The notes beneath the pieces were generated by a model. The model saw only the letters and a program-made list of their open reading frames with translations, had not been told where the DNA came from and made no database searches. Of a stretch of 64,000 nt of DNA, positions 45,975-54,163 are shown in pieces. Position numbers and translations under genes: made by a program. The DNA is from an uncultured Anaerolineae bacterium (GTDB taxonomy: Bacteria; Chloroflexota; Anaerolineae; CG2-30-64-16): positions 23,801-87,800 of the forward strand of contig CAKZKT010000006.1 of assembly GCA_937124585.1 (NCBI GenBank), written 5' to 3'. How positions within the stretch are numbered: position 1 is the first letter of the stretch; every line of letters begins with the position of its first letter.

Positions 45975-46063
45975 GAAAAGCGGCGGGAGTGGCGCGTGGA
46001 GCGGCAAGCGCGAAACGTGAAGCGCGCTCTCGCAATCTTTACTGCAAACTTGCAACTTGCAAC
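45975..46063. repeat. Degenerate GTGGCG/GCGAAACGTG and CTTGCAA repeat tract
   Basis: The left part holds near-repeats (gtggcgcgtggagcgg, gcgaaacgtgaagcgcg); the right part has CTTGCAA twice plus tgcaaact at 46043-46063. This fills nearly the whole gap before the aldolase-family gene. It is related in style to the tracts at 14531, 15568, 21703 and 23166. Confidence 0.55.
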
Positions 46064-46080
46064 CCGTAAAGGAAGCCATC

Positions 46081-46866
46081 ATGCGCAAAAACAAGTTTCG
46101 TGAACTGCTGAATGCCGGGAAGCCGACCATCGGCACCCGGACGATCAGCGTGTGGCCGGAGCTGGTCGAGGTGATCGGCCATACCGGGGTGTTCGATTAC
46201 GTCGAATTCGTGGCCGAATACGGCGACTACGATTTGCACGACCTGGAAAACTATGCGCGCGCGGCCGAGCTATTCGACATGTCGTGCATCATCAAGCCCG
46301 ACCAGCAGAACCAGGGCTGGGTGGCGCAGCGGGCCATCGGCGCCGGCTTTCAGGGCATTAACTTCGTGGACTGTCGCTCGGCGGCCGACGTACGCGAATG
46401 CGTGCGCATCGTGCGGCCCGATACCCCGACCGATGGCGGGCTCAACGGTTCGGCCCCGCGGCGCTTCGCGCTGATGGGCTACGGGGGCGGGCCGCAGTAT
46501 ACCCAGGCCCTGCGCGATGTGATCGTGATGATCATGATCGAAAAAAAGCAGGCGGTCGAAAACCTCGAGGAGCTGCTCTCGGTGCCCGGAATTGACATGA
46601 TCCAGTGGGGGCCGTCCGACTACTCGATGAGCATCGGGCATGGCGGCGAGCGCAACCACCCCGAGGTGAGGGCCGCCGAAAAGAAGGTGTTCGAGACCGC
46701 GCTGAAGATGGGCATCCCGGCGCGCGCGGAGATCAACTCCGTGGACGATGCCAAACGCTTCCTCGACATGGGTGTTCGCCACTTCAACCTGGGGATGGAT
46801 ATCTTCATCCTGTTCAACTTCCTGAAAACAAACGGGGAGGCGCTACGCAAGGTCGTCGAGGGGTAG
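46081..46866 (+). CDS. Divergent HpcH/HpaI aldolase/citrate lyase-family protein
   Basis: A 261-residue protein with the HpcH/HpaI fold. Metal ligands are kept: Glu154 (MIEKKQAVENLEELL) and Asp180 (WGPSDYSMS). But the catalytic His seen in the paralogue at 2916-3698 is Tyr47 here (VEFVAEYGDYD), and the substrate Arg is Lys72 (CIIKPDQ). An extra loop at 115-142 contains GYGGGPQY. Aldol cleavage by the standard mechanism is therefore uncertain, and a related lyase or a distinct 2-keto acid chemistry is possible. ATG 46081 follows AAAGGAAG. It is preceded by a repeat tract and followed by the transporter promoter. Confidence 0.8.
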   Translation: MRKNKFRELLNAGKPTIGTRTISVWPELVEVIGHTGVFDYVEFVAEYGDYDLHDLENYARAAELFDMSCIIKPDQQNQGWVAQRAIGAGFQGINFVDCRSAADVRECVRIVRPDTPTDGGLNGSAPRRFALMGYGGGPQYTQALRDVIVMIMIEKKQAVENLEELLSVPGIDMIQWGPSDYSMSIGHGGERNHPEVRAAEKKVFETALKMGIPARAEINSVDDAKRFLDMGVRHFNLGMDIFILFNFLKTNGEALRKVVEG

Positions 46867-46887
46867 GCGGCCGGCCAGGATCATCGG

Positions 46888-46916
46888 TTGACAAGCCAGC
46901 CTGTATATGTTATGGT
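46888..46916 (+). promoter_or_regulatory. Promoter of the ABC sugar transporter operon
   Basis: TTGACA (46888-46893), 17-base spacer, TATGGT (46911-46916). TATGT (46906-46910) and ACATA (46917-46921) form an inverted repeat that exactly brackets the -10 hexamer, a natural site for a repressor. The start is expected near 46923, leaving a leader of about 167 nt. Confidence 0.65.
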
Positions 46917-46979
46917 ACATACTGACTGCGCCGGGCATACTCCCGCCGACTATTGACGCAAATGTCCGACTGGCAACGT

Positions 46980-47043
46980 CCTCCAACGTTGGAGGAAAGG
47001 AGGTGAAAGCCGAAGGTTAGCCACACAACTATCCGATTAGTTG
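46980..47043 (+). promoter_or_regulatory. Structured leader with palindromes before the binding-protein gene
   Basis: Within the leader, CCTCCAACGTTGGAGG (46980-46995) is a perfect palindrome whose CCTCC could pair with either the palindrome's own GGAGG or the following AAGGAGGTGA (46997-47006). CAACTA (47026-47031) and TAGTTG (47038-47043) form a second hairpin. The design suggests translational or attenuation control, but this is inferred from symmetry only. Confidence 0.45.
47003..47020 (+). CDS. Possible five-residue leader peptide
   Basis: GTG AAA GCC GAA GGT TAG (M-K-A-E-G) begins seven bases after GGAGG (46991-46995), an ideal ribosome-site distance, inside the transporter leader. A near-perfect AAGGAGGTGA otherwise has no gene start nearby. 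Its coding nature is unproved; it may simply be an orphan ribosome-binding site. Confidence 0.3.
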   Translation: MKAEG

Positions 47044-47089
47044 CGTTCCGTAACCGTACTGCAAATCATCTACTATCCAGGAGGGAAGC

Positions 47090-48562
47090 ATGTCTACCAA
47101 AGCGTCCATGAGCCGCCGTGCGTTCTTGCGGCGGCTGGCCGTCCTCGGCGCGGTAAGCGCTACAGCAGCGGCATGCGCTCCGGCGCCGACCCCGGCGCCG
47201 ACCCCGGCCGCTCCAAAACCGGCCGAACCGACCAAAGCGGCCGCTGCCCCTGCCCAGCCGACTGCAGCCCCTGCTGCCAAAGTCGAGATCAAAGGCACCT
47301 TGCAGGTCGTCCAGAAGCAGGATTTCTTCCCTGCAATGAATGAATGGTTCCAGACAGAGGTCAAGGCCTTCTGCAAAGAAAAAGGCTGGCCCGTCGAAAT
47401 CAGCTACGAGGCCGGCTACACCGGTGGCACTCCCTTCGTCGAAAAACTGTCGGCCGCCGCAGCAGCAGGCACGCCGGCCGACCTGCTCATGCACACGGAC
47501 GCAATCGTAGATCTGGTGCGCCTGAACGTCGTGAACCCGGTAACCGACATCGTGAACGAAATCACGGCCAAATGGGGCAGTGCATCCGCGCGCCAGAAGT
47601 TCGACATGACCAAAGACGGCCAGTGGTACTACGTGCCCTACTTCCAGCGCAGCGATGGCGGCTGGTATCAGCGGCCCGCGTTCAAGGACAAGGGCATTGA
47701 CATCCAGAAGATCCGCCACTACAAGGACCTCTGGGAGGCCTGTCTGGCCGTCTCCGACCCCAGCAAACAGCTCTACGGCTGGGGCGTCACCATCAACCGC
47801 TGCGGCGATGGCGACTGGTTCCGCAATCGGGTGATACACGGCTGGGGAGCGTACATTCAGGATGAGACCGGTCAATACGTCACCATCAACTCGCCGGAGA
47901 TGGTCGAGGCGATGACGGTGATGACCGACCTTTATCTGAAGGACAAGTGGAAGCCGATGCTGCCGCCCGGCGTGCTGGCATGGACCGATCCCACCAACAA
48001 CGAAAACTACCTGGCTGGCAAGCTGGCCTACACGCAGAACGGCGGCACAGTCTACGGCAAAGCGATCCTGGACAACAACCCGATCAAGGACATTACCGGC
48101 TTCCATCCGCCGGCCGGTGGCCCGGTGAACCTTGAGTTCAACAGCCTGAGCGCCAACTACTTCGCCATGCTGCGCGGGGCCAAGAACGCCGCAGCCGCCA
48201 GGGAGCTGCTCCTGCACATGGTGCTGCCGCTCGAGAGCATGGACAAGATCTTCGCCAACGCGCCCGGCTTCGCGCTCCCAGCCTACGAGAAACTGTGGGA
48301 CGAGTCGAAGTACATCCCCACCAACCAGGTGGCGATGGAACAGCGGCCGGTGGCTACCTCACCCACGGGCAACATCGTGCCCGGCACCTACCCCGGCCCG
48401 TCCATGAACCCGGCGATGGCCGCGGCAGCCCAGGCCGGCATCCAAAACGACATGGTGGCCGATATCCTGCGCGGCACACCGGTCGCCGAGGCCGTGAAGA
48501 CCTGCCACGAACGTTACGTCAAGATCTTCAAGGAATTCAACCTGCCTGGCGAGAAGAAGTAG
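47090..48562 (+). CDS. Sugar ABC transporter substrate-binding lipoprotein (Tat-type)
   Basis: A 490-residue extracellular binding protein (family 1, MalE-like). The signal has the twin-arginine motif SRRAFLRRLAVLG and a lipobox ending at Cys29 (SATAAAC), followed by a Pro/Ala-rich linker (to about 60) and the bilobal domain (GGTPFVEKLSAAAAAGTPADLL, WGVTINRCGDGDWFRNRVI). It is exported folded and anchored to the membrane. AGGAGG precedes ATG. It is first in the operon, followed by a strong hairpin that would leave it more abundant than the permease. Confidence 0.9.
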   Translation: MSTKASMSRRAFLRRLAVLGAVSATAAACAPAPTPAPTPAAPKPAEPTKAAAAPAQPTAAPAAKVEIKGTLQVVQKQDFFPAMNEWFQTEVKAFCKEKGWPVEISYEAGYTGGTPFVEKLSAAAAAGTPADLLMHTDAIVDLVRLNVVNPVTDIVNEITAKWGSASARQKFDMTKDGQWYYVPYFQRSDGGWYQRPAFKDKGIDIQKIRHYKDLWEACLAVSDPSKQLYGWGVTINRCGDGDWFRNRVIHGWGAYIQDETGQYVTINSPEMVEAMTVMTDLYLKDKWKPMLPPGVLAWTDPTNNENYLAGKLAYTQNGGTVYGKAILDNNPIKDITGFHPPAGGPVNLEFNSLSANYFAMLRGAKNAAAARELLLHMVLPLESMDKIFANAPGFALPAYEKLWDESKYIPTNQVAMEQRPVATSPTGNIVPGTYPGPSMNPAMAAAAQAGIQNDMVADILRGTPVAEAVKTCHERYVKIFKEFNLPGEKK

Positions 48563-48605
48563 ACGGAAGAGATCGGCGCAGGGCGACGACCTGACGTCGC
48601 CCCCG

Positions 48606-48640
48606 GGATGTCACGCGAGAGACCCTCTTGCGTGACATCC
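48606..48640 (+). terminator. 16-bp hairpin between binding protein and permease genes
   Basis: GGATGTCACGCGAGAG (48606-48621), loop ACC, CTCTTGCGTGACATCC (48625-48640): 16 pairs with one G-U, followed by ATTTCTCC. Probably a partial terminator or 3' end stabiliser giving higher binding-protein expression, as REP hairpins do in malE-malF. Confidence 0.7.
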
Positions 48641-48663
48641 ATTTCTCCCCCAGGAGGATACCG

Positions 48664-50640
48664 GTGGCTCAACTGGCACAGACGATTGCCGCGCGAGAGA
48701 GCGTATCACTACAGCAGGTCATCAGCAAACGGTTGCGACAGGCACTGGGCCGCGACTGGGCAGAAGCCTACATCTTCATGGCGCCAGCCATGATTCTGCT
48801 CGTCGGCATCATCGCCTATCCCTTCCTGCGCGCCGTCTACATCAGCTTCACCAACACGACGACCCTTGAGATCGGGCCGTTCGTCGGCCTGAAGAACTAC
48901 ACCGAGTTGTGGAAAGATATCTTCTTCCGTCGCTCCGTGCTGATCACCGCGCAATTCACCATCGCTTCGGTGGCGCTCAAGCTCGTGGTCGGCATCCTGG
49001 CCGCCGTGTTGCTCCACCGCCTGGGCAATCGCCTGGCCATCCTGACCGGGCTGGTATTGCTGCCGTGGATCATGCCCGATGTGGTGCGCGCCATCACCTG
49101 GAAAAGCCTGCTCGACCCGCTCTACGGCGGCCTGAGCCGTCTGCTATTCGACCTCGGCCTGACCAGCGCGCCACCCGCTTACCTGGCCGATGTCAAAACC
49201 GCTCTCCCTACCATGGTGGTGATCAACCTGTGGCAGGGCATTCCCTTCTTCACCATCAACCTGTTGGCCGGCCTGAAGGCGATTGACCAGGAGCTCTACG
49301 AAGCGGCCGCGATTGACGGCGCCAGCTCGTGGCGTCAGTTCCTGCACATCACACTGCCTGGCTTGCGTTATGTCATCATCGTCGTCACCCTGCTCTCCAC
49401 CATCTGGACCTTCAACACCTTCACGCTGATCTATTTGCTGACCGGCGGCGGGCCGATGGATACGACCAAAGTCTACTCCATCCTCTCCTACAGCTACGCC
49501 ATCGGCGGCCACCGTTACGGCCCCGGTATCGCCGTCGCTTTGTCCATGGCGCCGGTCCTCGGCATCGTCATCATGATCCTCGGCCGCTACATGATGAGCG
49601 GTCGCCGGCTCTACGAGGAGCACACCACGCGCGAGCCGGGCGCGCTCGCCGCGCTGGGGAAGATCCTAGCCTGGCCGTTCATCCTGCTCGGCCGTCTGCT
49701 GCTGGCCATCTTCTGGTTCATCAACGACAACGTCGAGCGGCTGATCGATGGCATCGGCCGTCTCATCCACGCGATCGTCCGCCGCGACGGGACCACACAG
49801 GTTCAGCGCCGGGCGAAATGGCGAAGCCAGATCGTGCCGGCCATTGCCCTGATGCTATTGCTGGCGTTCGAACTGCTGCCGTTCTATTGGGTCATCATTA
49901 CTGCCTTCAAGACCGAGCTCCAGATCACGCGTTTCGAGAGCATTTTTTGGCCCAACCCCTGGTCGCTCGATCAATTCACCAAGCTGTTGGGCCCCACGCG
50001 CAACTTTCTGGTGTGGCTCAGAAACACCCTCACCGTCTCGATCATCACGCCACTGATCTCCACATTCCTGGCGGCCGCCAGCGCGTACGCGCTGACTCGT
50101 CTGCGCTGGCGCGGCGCGGGCCAGATCTCGAGCGGCGTACTCGTGGCCTATCTGATGCCGGGCATCATGATGCTCATCCCGATCTTCCAGCTCTTCACCT
50201 GGCTCAGACTGACCAATACGCTCGGCGCCCTGATCCTCTCCTACCCGACCTTCAGCCTGCCTTTTGCCATCTGGCTGATGATGGGCTACTATGCCTCGAT
50301 CCCGGAGGAACTGGAGGCCGCCGCGCTCATTGACGGCTGCAACCGCTTCCAGGCGTTCCTCCGCGTGATCTTGCCGCTGACCAAGCCGGCGCTGTTGGCC
50401 GTGATGCTCTTCGGCATCACCCAGGCGTGGAGCGAATTCCTCTTCGCCTATGTGATGATCAACAGCGCCAGCCGCATGACGGTGCCCGTTGGCCTGGCGC
50501 AGATGATCATCGGCGACGTCGTGCCGTGGGGTGAACTGACCGCCGCGGCGCTGATCATGTCCGTCCCTGTGTTGATCCTCTACACCATCGGCCAACGTTT
50601 CATGGTGGCCGGGCTCACCGCAGGCGCGGTGAAAGGCTAA
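48664..50640 (+). CDS. Fused sugar ABC permease (MalF-MalG in one chain)
   Basis: A 658-residue protein holding two complete binding-protein-dependent permease domains. The first (about 35-310) has the EAA loop ELYEAAAIDGASSWRQFLHI; the second (about 395-658) has EELEAAALIDGCNRFQAFL. A linker of about 80 residues with two hydrophobic stretches (ILAWPFILLGRLLLAIFWFI) joins them. Normally MalF and MalG are separate. GTG start with AGGAGG at ideal spacing; the upstream in-frame ATG 48628 lies inside the hairpin. No ATPase gene is in the window, so a shared MsmK-like ATPase elsewhere is expected. Confidence 0.92.
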   Translation: MAQLAQTIAARESVSLQQVISKRLRQALGRDWAEAYIFMAPAMILLVGIIAYPFLRAVYISFTNTTTLEIGPFVGLKNYTELWKDIFFRRSVLITAQFTIASVALKLVVGILAAVLLHRLGNRLAILTGLVLLPWIMPDVVRAITWKSLLDPLYGGLSRLLFDLGLTSAPPAYLADVKTALPTMVVINLWQGIPFFTINLLAGLKAIDQELYEAAAIDGASSWRQFLHITLPGLRYVIIVVTLLSTIWTFNTFTLIYLLTGGGPMDTTKVYSILSYSYAIGGHRYGPGIAVALSMAPVLGIVIMILGRYMMSGRRLYEEHTTREPGALAALGKILAWPFILLGRLLLAIFWFINDNVERLIDGIGRLIHAIVRRDGTTQVQRRAKWRSQIVPAIALMLLLAFELLPFYWVIITAFKTELQITRFESIFWPNPWSLDQFTKLLGPTRNFLVWLRNTLTVSIITPLISTFLAAASAYALTRLRWRGAGQISSGVLVAYLMPGIMMLIPIFQLFTWLRLTNTLGALILSYPTFSLPFAIWLMMGYYASIPEELEAAALIDGCNRFQAFLRVILPLTKPALLAVMLFGITQAWSEFLFAYVMINSASRMTVPVGLAQMIIGDVVPWGELTAAALIMSVPVLILYTIGQRFMVAGLTAGAVKG

Positions 50641-50710
50641 TGCACACATGCTGTAACCATGCGCGCGGCTGCACGATCGCGCGCATATTTTCATTCACGG
50701 GAGTACACCG

Positions 50711-51673
50711 ATGAAAGTCCTGTTTGGCCCCAACATGATGGGCCTGGAGAAAGGGATCCCTGCGCTTCAACAGGCGTTCCCCGCCATCACATTCGTCCAT
50801 TGTCCCGATCAGAAGGCTTTGCCGACCGAGATCGCCGACGCCGAGGTGTACATGGGGCATCTGAACCGAGACAGCTTCCTGGCTGCCAGGAAGCTGAAGT
50901 GGATCCAGTCGCCCAGTACCGGTGTCAATTACTACCTGGCCATTCCGGAGCTGCGCGATGGCGACGTCATCCTGACAGGCGCCCGCGGCACCCATGCGGC
51001 CTGCGTCGCCGAAAGCGCCATGGGCATGATCCTCGCCTTCACGCGCGGCATTCGTGAGAGCATCCAGCTCCAGCCGCAGCACAAATGGGCCATGCGCGAC
51101 ATTCGCAGCCGGTTGCTCGAGCTCACCGGCCTGACCATGGGCATCATCGCTTTCGGCTCCATCGGTCAGGCGCTGGCCAAGCGCGCCAAAGCCTTCGAGA
51201 TGCGCGTCATCGTGGTGGACAAGTTTCCGCCGGCCGGGACAGACTATGTGGATGAAATGTGGGGCCTCGACAGGCTCGACGATCTGCTGGCCGAATCGGA
51301 CATCGTGGTCGTGGCTGCGCCTTGGACGCCCGAAGCCCAGGGCATGATCGGCGCTGCACAGATCGCGCGCATGAAGCCGAGCGCCATGCTCGTCGGCATC
51401 TCGCGCGGAGGCATCATTGATCAGGAGGCGCTGGCGAAGGCCCTGCGCGCCAGGCAGATCGCCTGCGCCGCCCTCGACGTCTTCCAGCCCGAACCGCTGC
51501 CGGCCGACAACGAACTGTGGGACATCGAGAACCTGCTCATCACGCCCCACATCGCAGGCGGGACGCAATACGAGGGCAAATACCTGCTCGAGATCTTCAG
51601 CGAAAACCTGGGCAAATACCTGCGCGGCGAGTTCCCGCTCCGCAACCAGGTCAACAAACAACTGGGGTATTGA
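50711..51673 (+). CDS. D-2-hydroxyacid dehydrogenase family protein
   Basis: A 320-residue NAD-dependent dehydrogenase related to GyaR/SerA. NAD motif GIIAFGSIGQALAKRAKAF; catalytic Arg (GISRGGIID), Glu (VFQPEPLP) and His (TPHIAGGTQ) are present. It probably interconverts a 2-keto and D-2-hydroxy acid; no ACT domain. GGGAG precedes ATG. It follows the transporter permease and precedes the transketolase by four bases, so all act in one pathway for the imported sugar. Confidence 0.87.
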   Translation: MKVLFGPNMMGLEKGIPALQQAFPAITFVHCPDQKALPTEIADAEVYMGHLNRDSFLAARKLKWIQSPSTGVNYYLAIPELRDGDVILTGARGTHAACVAESAMGMILAFTRGIRESIQLQPQHKWAMRDIRSRLLELTGLTMGIIAFGSIGQALAKRAKAFEMRVIVVDKFPPAGTDYVDEMWGLDRLDDLLAESDIVVVAAPWTPEAQGMIGAAQIARMKPSAMLVGISRGGIIDQEALAKALRARQIACAALDVFQPEPLPADNELWDIENLLITPHIAGGTQYEGKYLLEIFSENLGKYLRGEFPLRNQVNKQLGY

Positions 51674-51677
51674 ACAC

Positions 51678-54023
51678 ATGGCTGCGGCATCCTCTGTCGA
51701 AGCGCGGCTCGCTCAGCTCGCGGCCGTCTTTCCACACTGGGAAAAAACCAAAGACCTGATTGACAACCTGCTCGACATCATGCTGAACTACCGGCAGAGC
51801 GGTCATCCGGGCGGTTCCCGTTCGAAAGTCCACGCGCTGCTGACGCTGCTGCTCAGCGGCGCCATGCGCTGGGACATCCGCGCGCCGGAAAAGCGCTTCG
51901 CCGACCGCTTCGTGCTCGTCGCCGGCCACACCGTCCCGCTGATCTACTGCACGATGGCGGTGCTGGACGAGGCGCTCCGGGTCAAATTCGAGCAGACCGG
52001 CGACCCCCGCTATCGGCTGCGCCCCGAGCGCGCCGTCTTCTGGGAAGACCTGCTCAACTTCCGGCGCTGGCGCGGGCTGCCCGGTCACGCCGAGATGGCA
52101 GGCAAGACGCTCTTCCTGAAAGCAAACACCGGCCCCTCCGGCCACGGTAGCCCGGTCGCCGCCGGCCAGGCCCTGGCCCTGAAACGCGCCGGCCTGGGCA
52201 GCGTCAAAGTGTTTGCCCTGGAAGGCGAGGGCGGCCTCAGCACCGGCGTCACCCACGAAACGCTCAACTCGGCCTGGGGCCTGGGGCTGGACAACCTCCA
52301 CTACCTGGTGGATTGGAACGACTTCGGCATAGATGCCCATTCGATCAGCGCGGTGATCCACGGCACGCCATCCGACTGGTTCGGCAGCCATGGGTGGCGC
52401 GTCTACGGCACGGAACAGGGCAATGAATGGGAACCGGTAGCGCGCGCGCTGCTCAGCATGATGGCCGAGACGGACCCGCAAAAACGACCCTCGGTGACCT
52501 GGTTCAAGACGCGCAAAGGCCGCGGCTACGGCAAATACGACTTCGCGTCGCACGGTGTGCCCCACCCGCTCAACAGCGAACTCTTCTGGAATACCAAACG
52601 GCCCTTCATGGAGAAGTACGGCGTCGAATTCGTGAACTTCGGCGGCCCGGCCCCGGCCGATCCGGCGGCGCTCCAGGCCGAATGCCGCGCCAACCTCCAG
52701 GTCGTCATAGATGTGCTGCGCCGCGATCAGGCGCTCGTAGACTACCTGGCGGAGACGCTGGTGGCGCTCGGTGACGCGGTGCCCGACGAAATCCCCACCT
52801 TCCGTCTCGGCAAACGCGGCAATCCGTTCAAAGACGCCCGGCTCTTCGACTACCGCAACTACCCGGCCGAGCTGTACCTGCCGCCGGGCAAATCGGCGGC
52901 CAACCGCAACGCGCTGGCGAAATGGGGCGCGTGGATCAACGCGTTCGGCGCCCAGGAATATGGTCGGCCGATCTTCATCGCGTCCTCGGCCGATCTGGCC
53001 GCCTCGACGAACATCAGCGGCTTTGCCGAGGCGTTCGGTGAGTTCAAAGGCTATGGCTGGTATGAGCGGGTGGGCACCGACGAAGGCGCGCTCCTGCCGC
53101 AAGAGATCACCGAATTCGCCAATTCAGGCATCATGGCCGGCATCGCCGGCGTCAACCTGGCAACCAACCCGGAGGAGGAATTCGACGGCTTCTGGGCTGC
53201 CAGTTCGACCTACGGCTCCTTCTCCTACCTGCTCTACGGCCCGATGCGCCTCTTCAGCCAGCTCAGCCAGGACTGCGAGTTGAAGGTCGGCAAAGTGCTG
53301 TGGGTCGCAGGGCATTCCGGGCCGGAGACCGCCGAGGACAGCCGCACACATTTCGGCATCTTTGCGCCAGGCGTGACCCAGCTCTTCCCGGAGGGACAGA
53401 TCATCAATCTGCACCCGTGGGAGTACAACGAGGTGCCGGTGCTGCTGGCCGCAGCGCTGGCGACCGATGTCCCCATCGTGGCGCTGCATCTGACTCGGCC
53501 GCCGATCACCATCCCGGATCGGGCCAGGCTGGGCATTCCATCGCATTTCGAGGCGGCGCGGGGAGCCTATGTGATGCGCGACTACAAGCCCGGCCGCCCC
53601 TGCGATGGCACGTTCATCGTCCAGGGCACCAGCGCAGTGAACGGCATCGTCCAGATCTTGCCCAGGTTGGATGAACTCGACCTGAACGTGAAGATCGTCT
53701 GCGCGACGAGCCGGGAGCTGTTCGATCGCCAGCCGGAAAGCTATCGGGAGCAGGTGATCAGCCCGGCCGACCGGGTGAACTCAACGGTGATTTGCACCCA
53801 GGCGCGGCTGACGATGCGCCAGTGGATCATGAACAAGATGGCCGAAGAGTACGCCATGACGGCGGATTGGGACAATCGCTGGCGCACGGGCGGCACCGTG
53901 GACGAGGTGATCGAGGAGGCGCATTTGTCGCCGAAGTGGCTGCTGGCGGGCATCCGCCGCTTTGTCGCCGACAAAGAACGCCGGATGGAGGCGATCCGCC
54001 GCGACGTGGACGCGGCGTGCTGA
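51678..54023 (+). CDS. Transketolase-family protein, full length
   Basis: A 781-residue TPP enzyme with all three transketolase domains in one chain. SGHPGGSRSKVH and EGEGGLSTGVTHETL with WNDFGID form the TPP/Mg site; GPSGHGSPVAAGQALALKR, TDEGALLPQEI (Pyr domain) and a C-terminal alpha/beta domain follow. Longer than ordinary transketolase (about 660) and divergent, so the substrate may not be a pentose phosphate; no DXS features. Starts four bases after the dehydrogenase stop. It closes the operon directly before a strong terminator. Placement with a sugar transporter suggests a catabolic role. Confidence 0.88.
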   Translation: MAAASSVEARLAQLAAVFPHWEKTKDLIDNLLDIMLNYRQSGHPGGSRSKVHALLTLLLSGAMRWDIRAPEKRFADRFVLVAGHTVPLIYCTMAVLDEALRVKFEQTGDPRYRLRPERAVFWEDLLNFRRWRGLPGHAEMAGKTLFLKANTGPSGHGSPVAAGQALALKRAGLGSVKVFALEGEGGLSTGVTHETLNSAWGLGLDNLHYLVDWNDFGIDAHSISAVIHGTPSDWFGSHGWRVYGTEQGNEWEPVARALLSMMAETDPQKRPSVTWFKTRKGRGYGKYDFASHGVPHPLNSELFWNTKRPFMEKYGVEFVNFGGPAPADPAALQAECRANLQVVIDVLRRDQALVDYLAETLVALGDAVPDEIPTFRLGKRGNPFKDARLFDYRNYPAELYLPPGKSAANRNALAKWGAWINAFGAQEYGRPIFIASSADLAASTNISGFAEAFGEFKGYGWYERVGTDEGALLPQEITEFANSGIMAGIAGVNLATNPEEEFDGFWAASSTYGSFSYLLYGPMRLFSQLSQDCELKVGKVLWVAGHSGPETAEDSRTHFGIFAPGVTQLFPEGQIINLHPWEYNEVPVLLAAALATDVPIVALHLTRPPITIPDRARLGIPSHFEAARGAYVMRDYKPGRPCDGTFIVQGTSAVNGIVQILPRLDELDLNVKIVCATSRELFDRQPESYREQVISPADRVNSTVICTQARLTMRQWIMNKMAEEYAMTADWDNRWRTGGTVDEVIEEAHLSPKWLLAGIRRFVADKERRMEAIRRDVDAAC

Positions 54024-54043
54024 ATTGCCGACCGGCCAGCCGG

Positions 54044-54079
54044 ATGCCGCCCAGAGCAGAATCTGGGCGGCATTTTTTT
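54044..54079 (+). terminator. Strong intrinsic terminator of the transporter operon
   Basis: ATGCCGCCCAGA (54044-54055), loop GCAGAA, TCTGGGCGGCAT (54062-54073): a perfect 12-bp stem followed by a run of seven T. It lies 21 bp after the transketolase stop. Confidence 0.93.
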
Positions 54080-54163
54080 GGCCGAGATCGTGGCCCAAAT
54101 GTCGGGGCAGGTAGGCGCCTGGCCGATGCCACGCGTGCGCCGGCGCCACGTGCCCGCCCAAAT

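Noticed and set aside
47041..47343. A frame starting TTG upstream of and overlapping the binding-protein gene
   Set aside because: It is out of frame with a gene that has a clear Tat signal and lipobox; it is a shadow.
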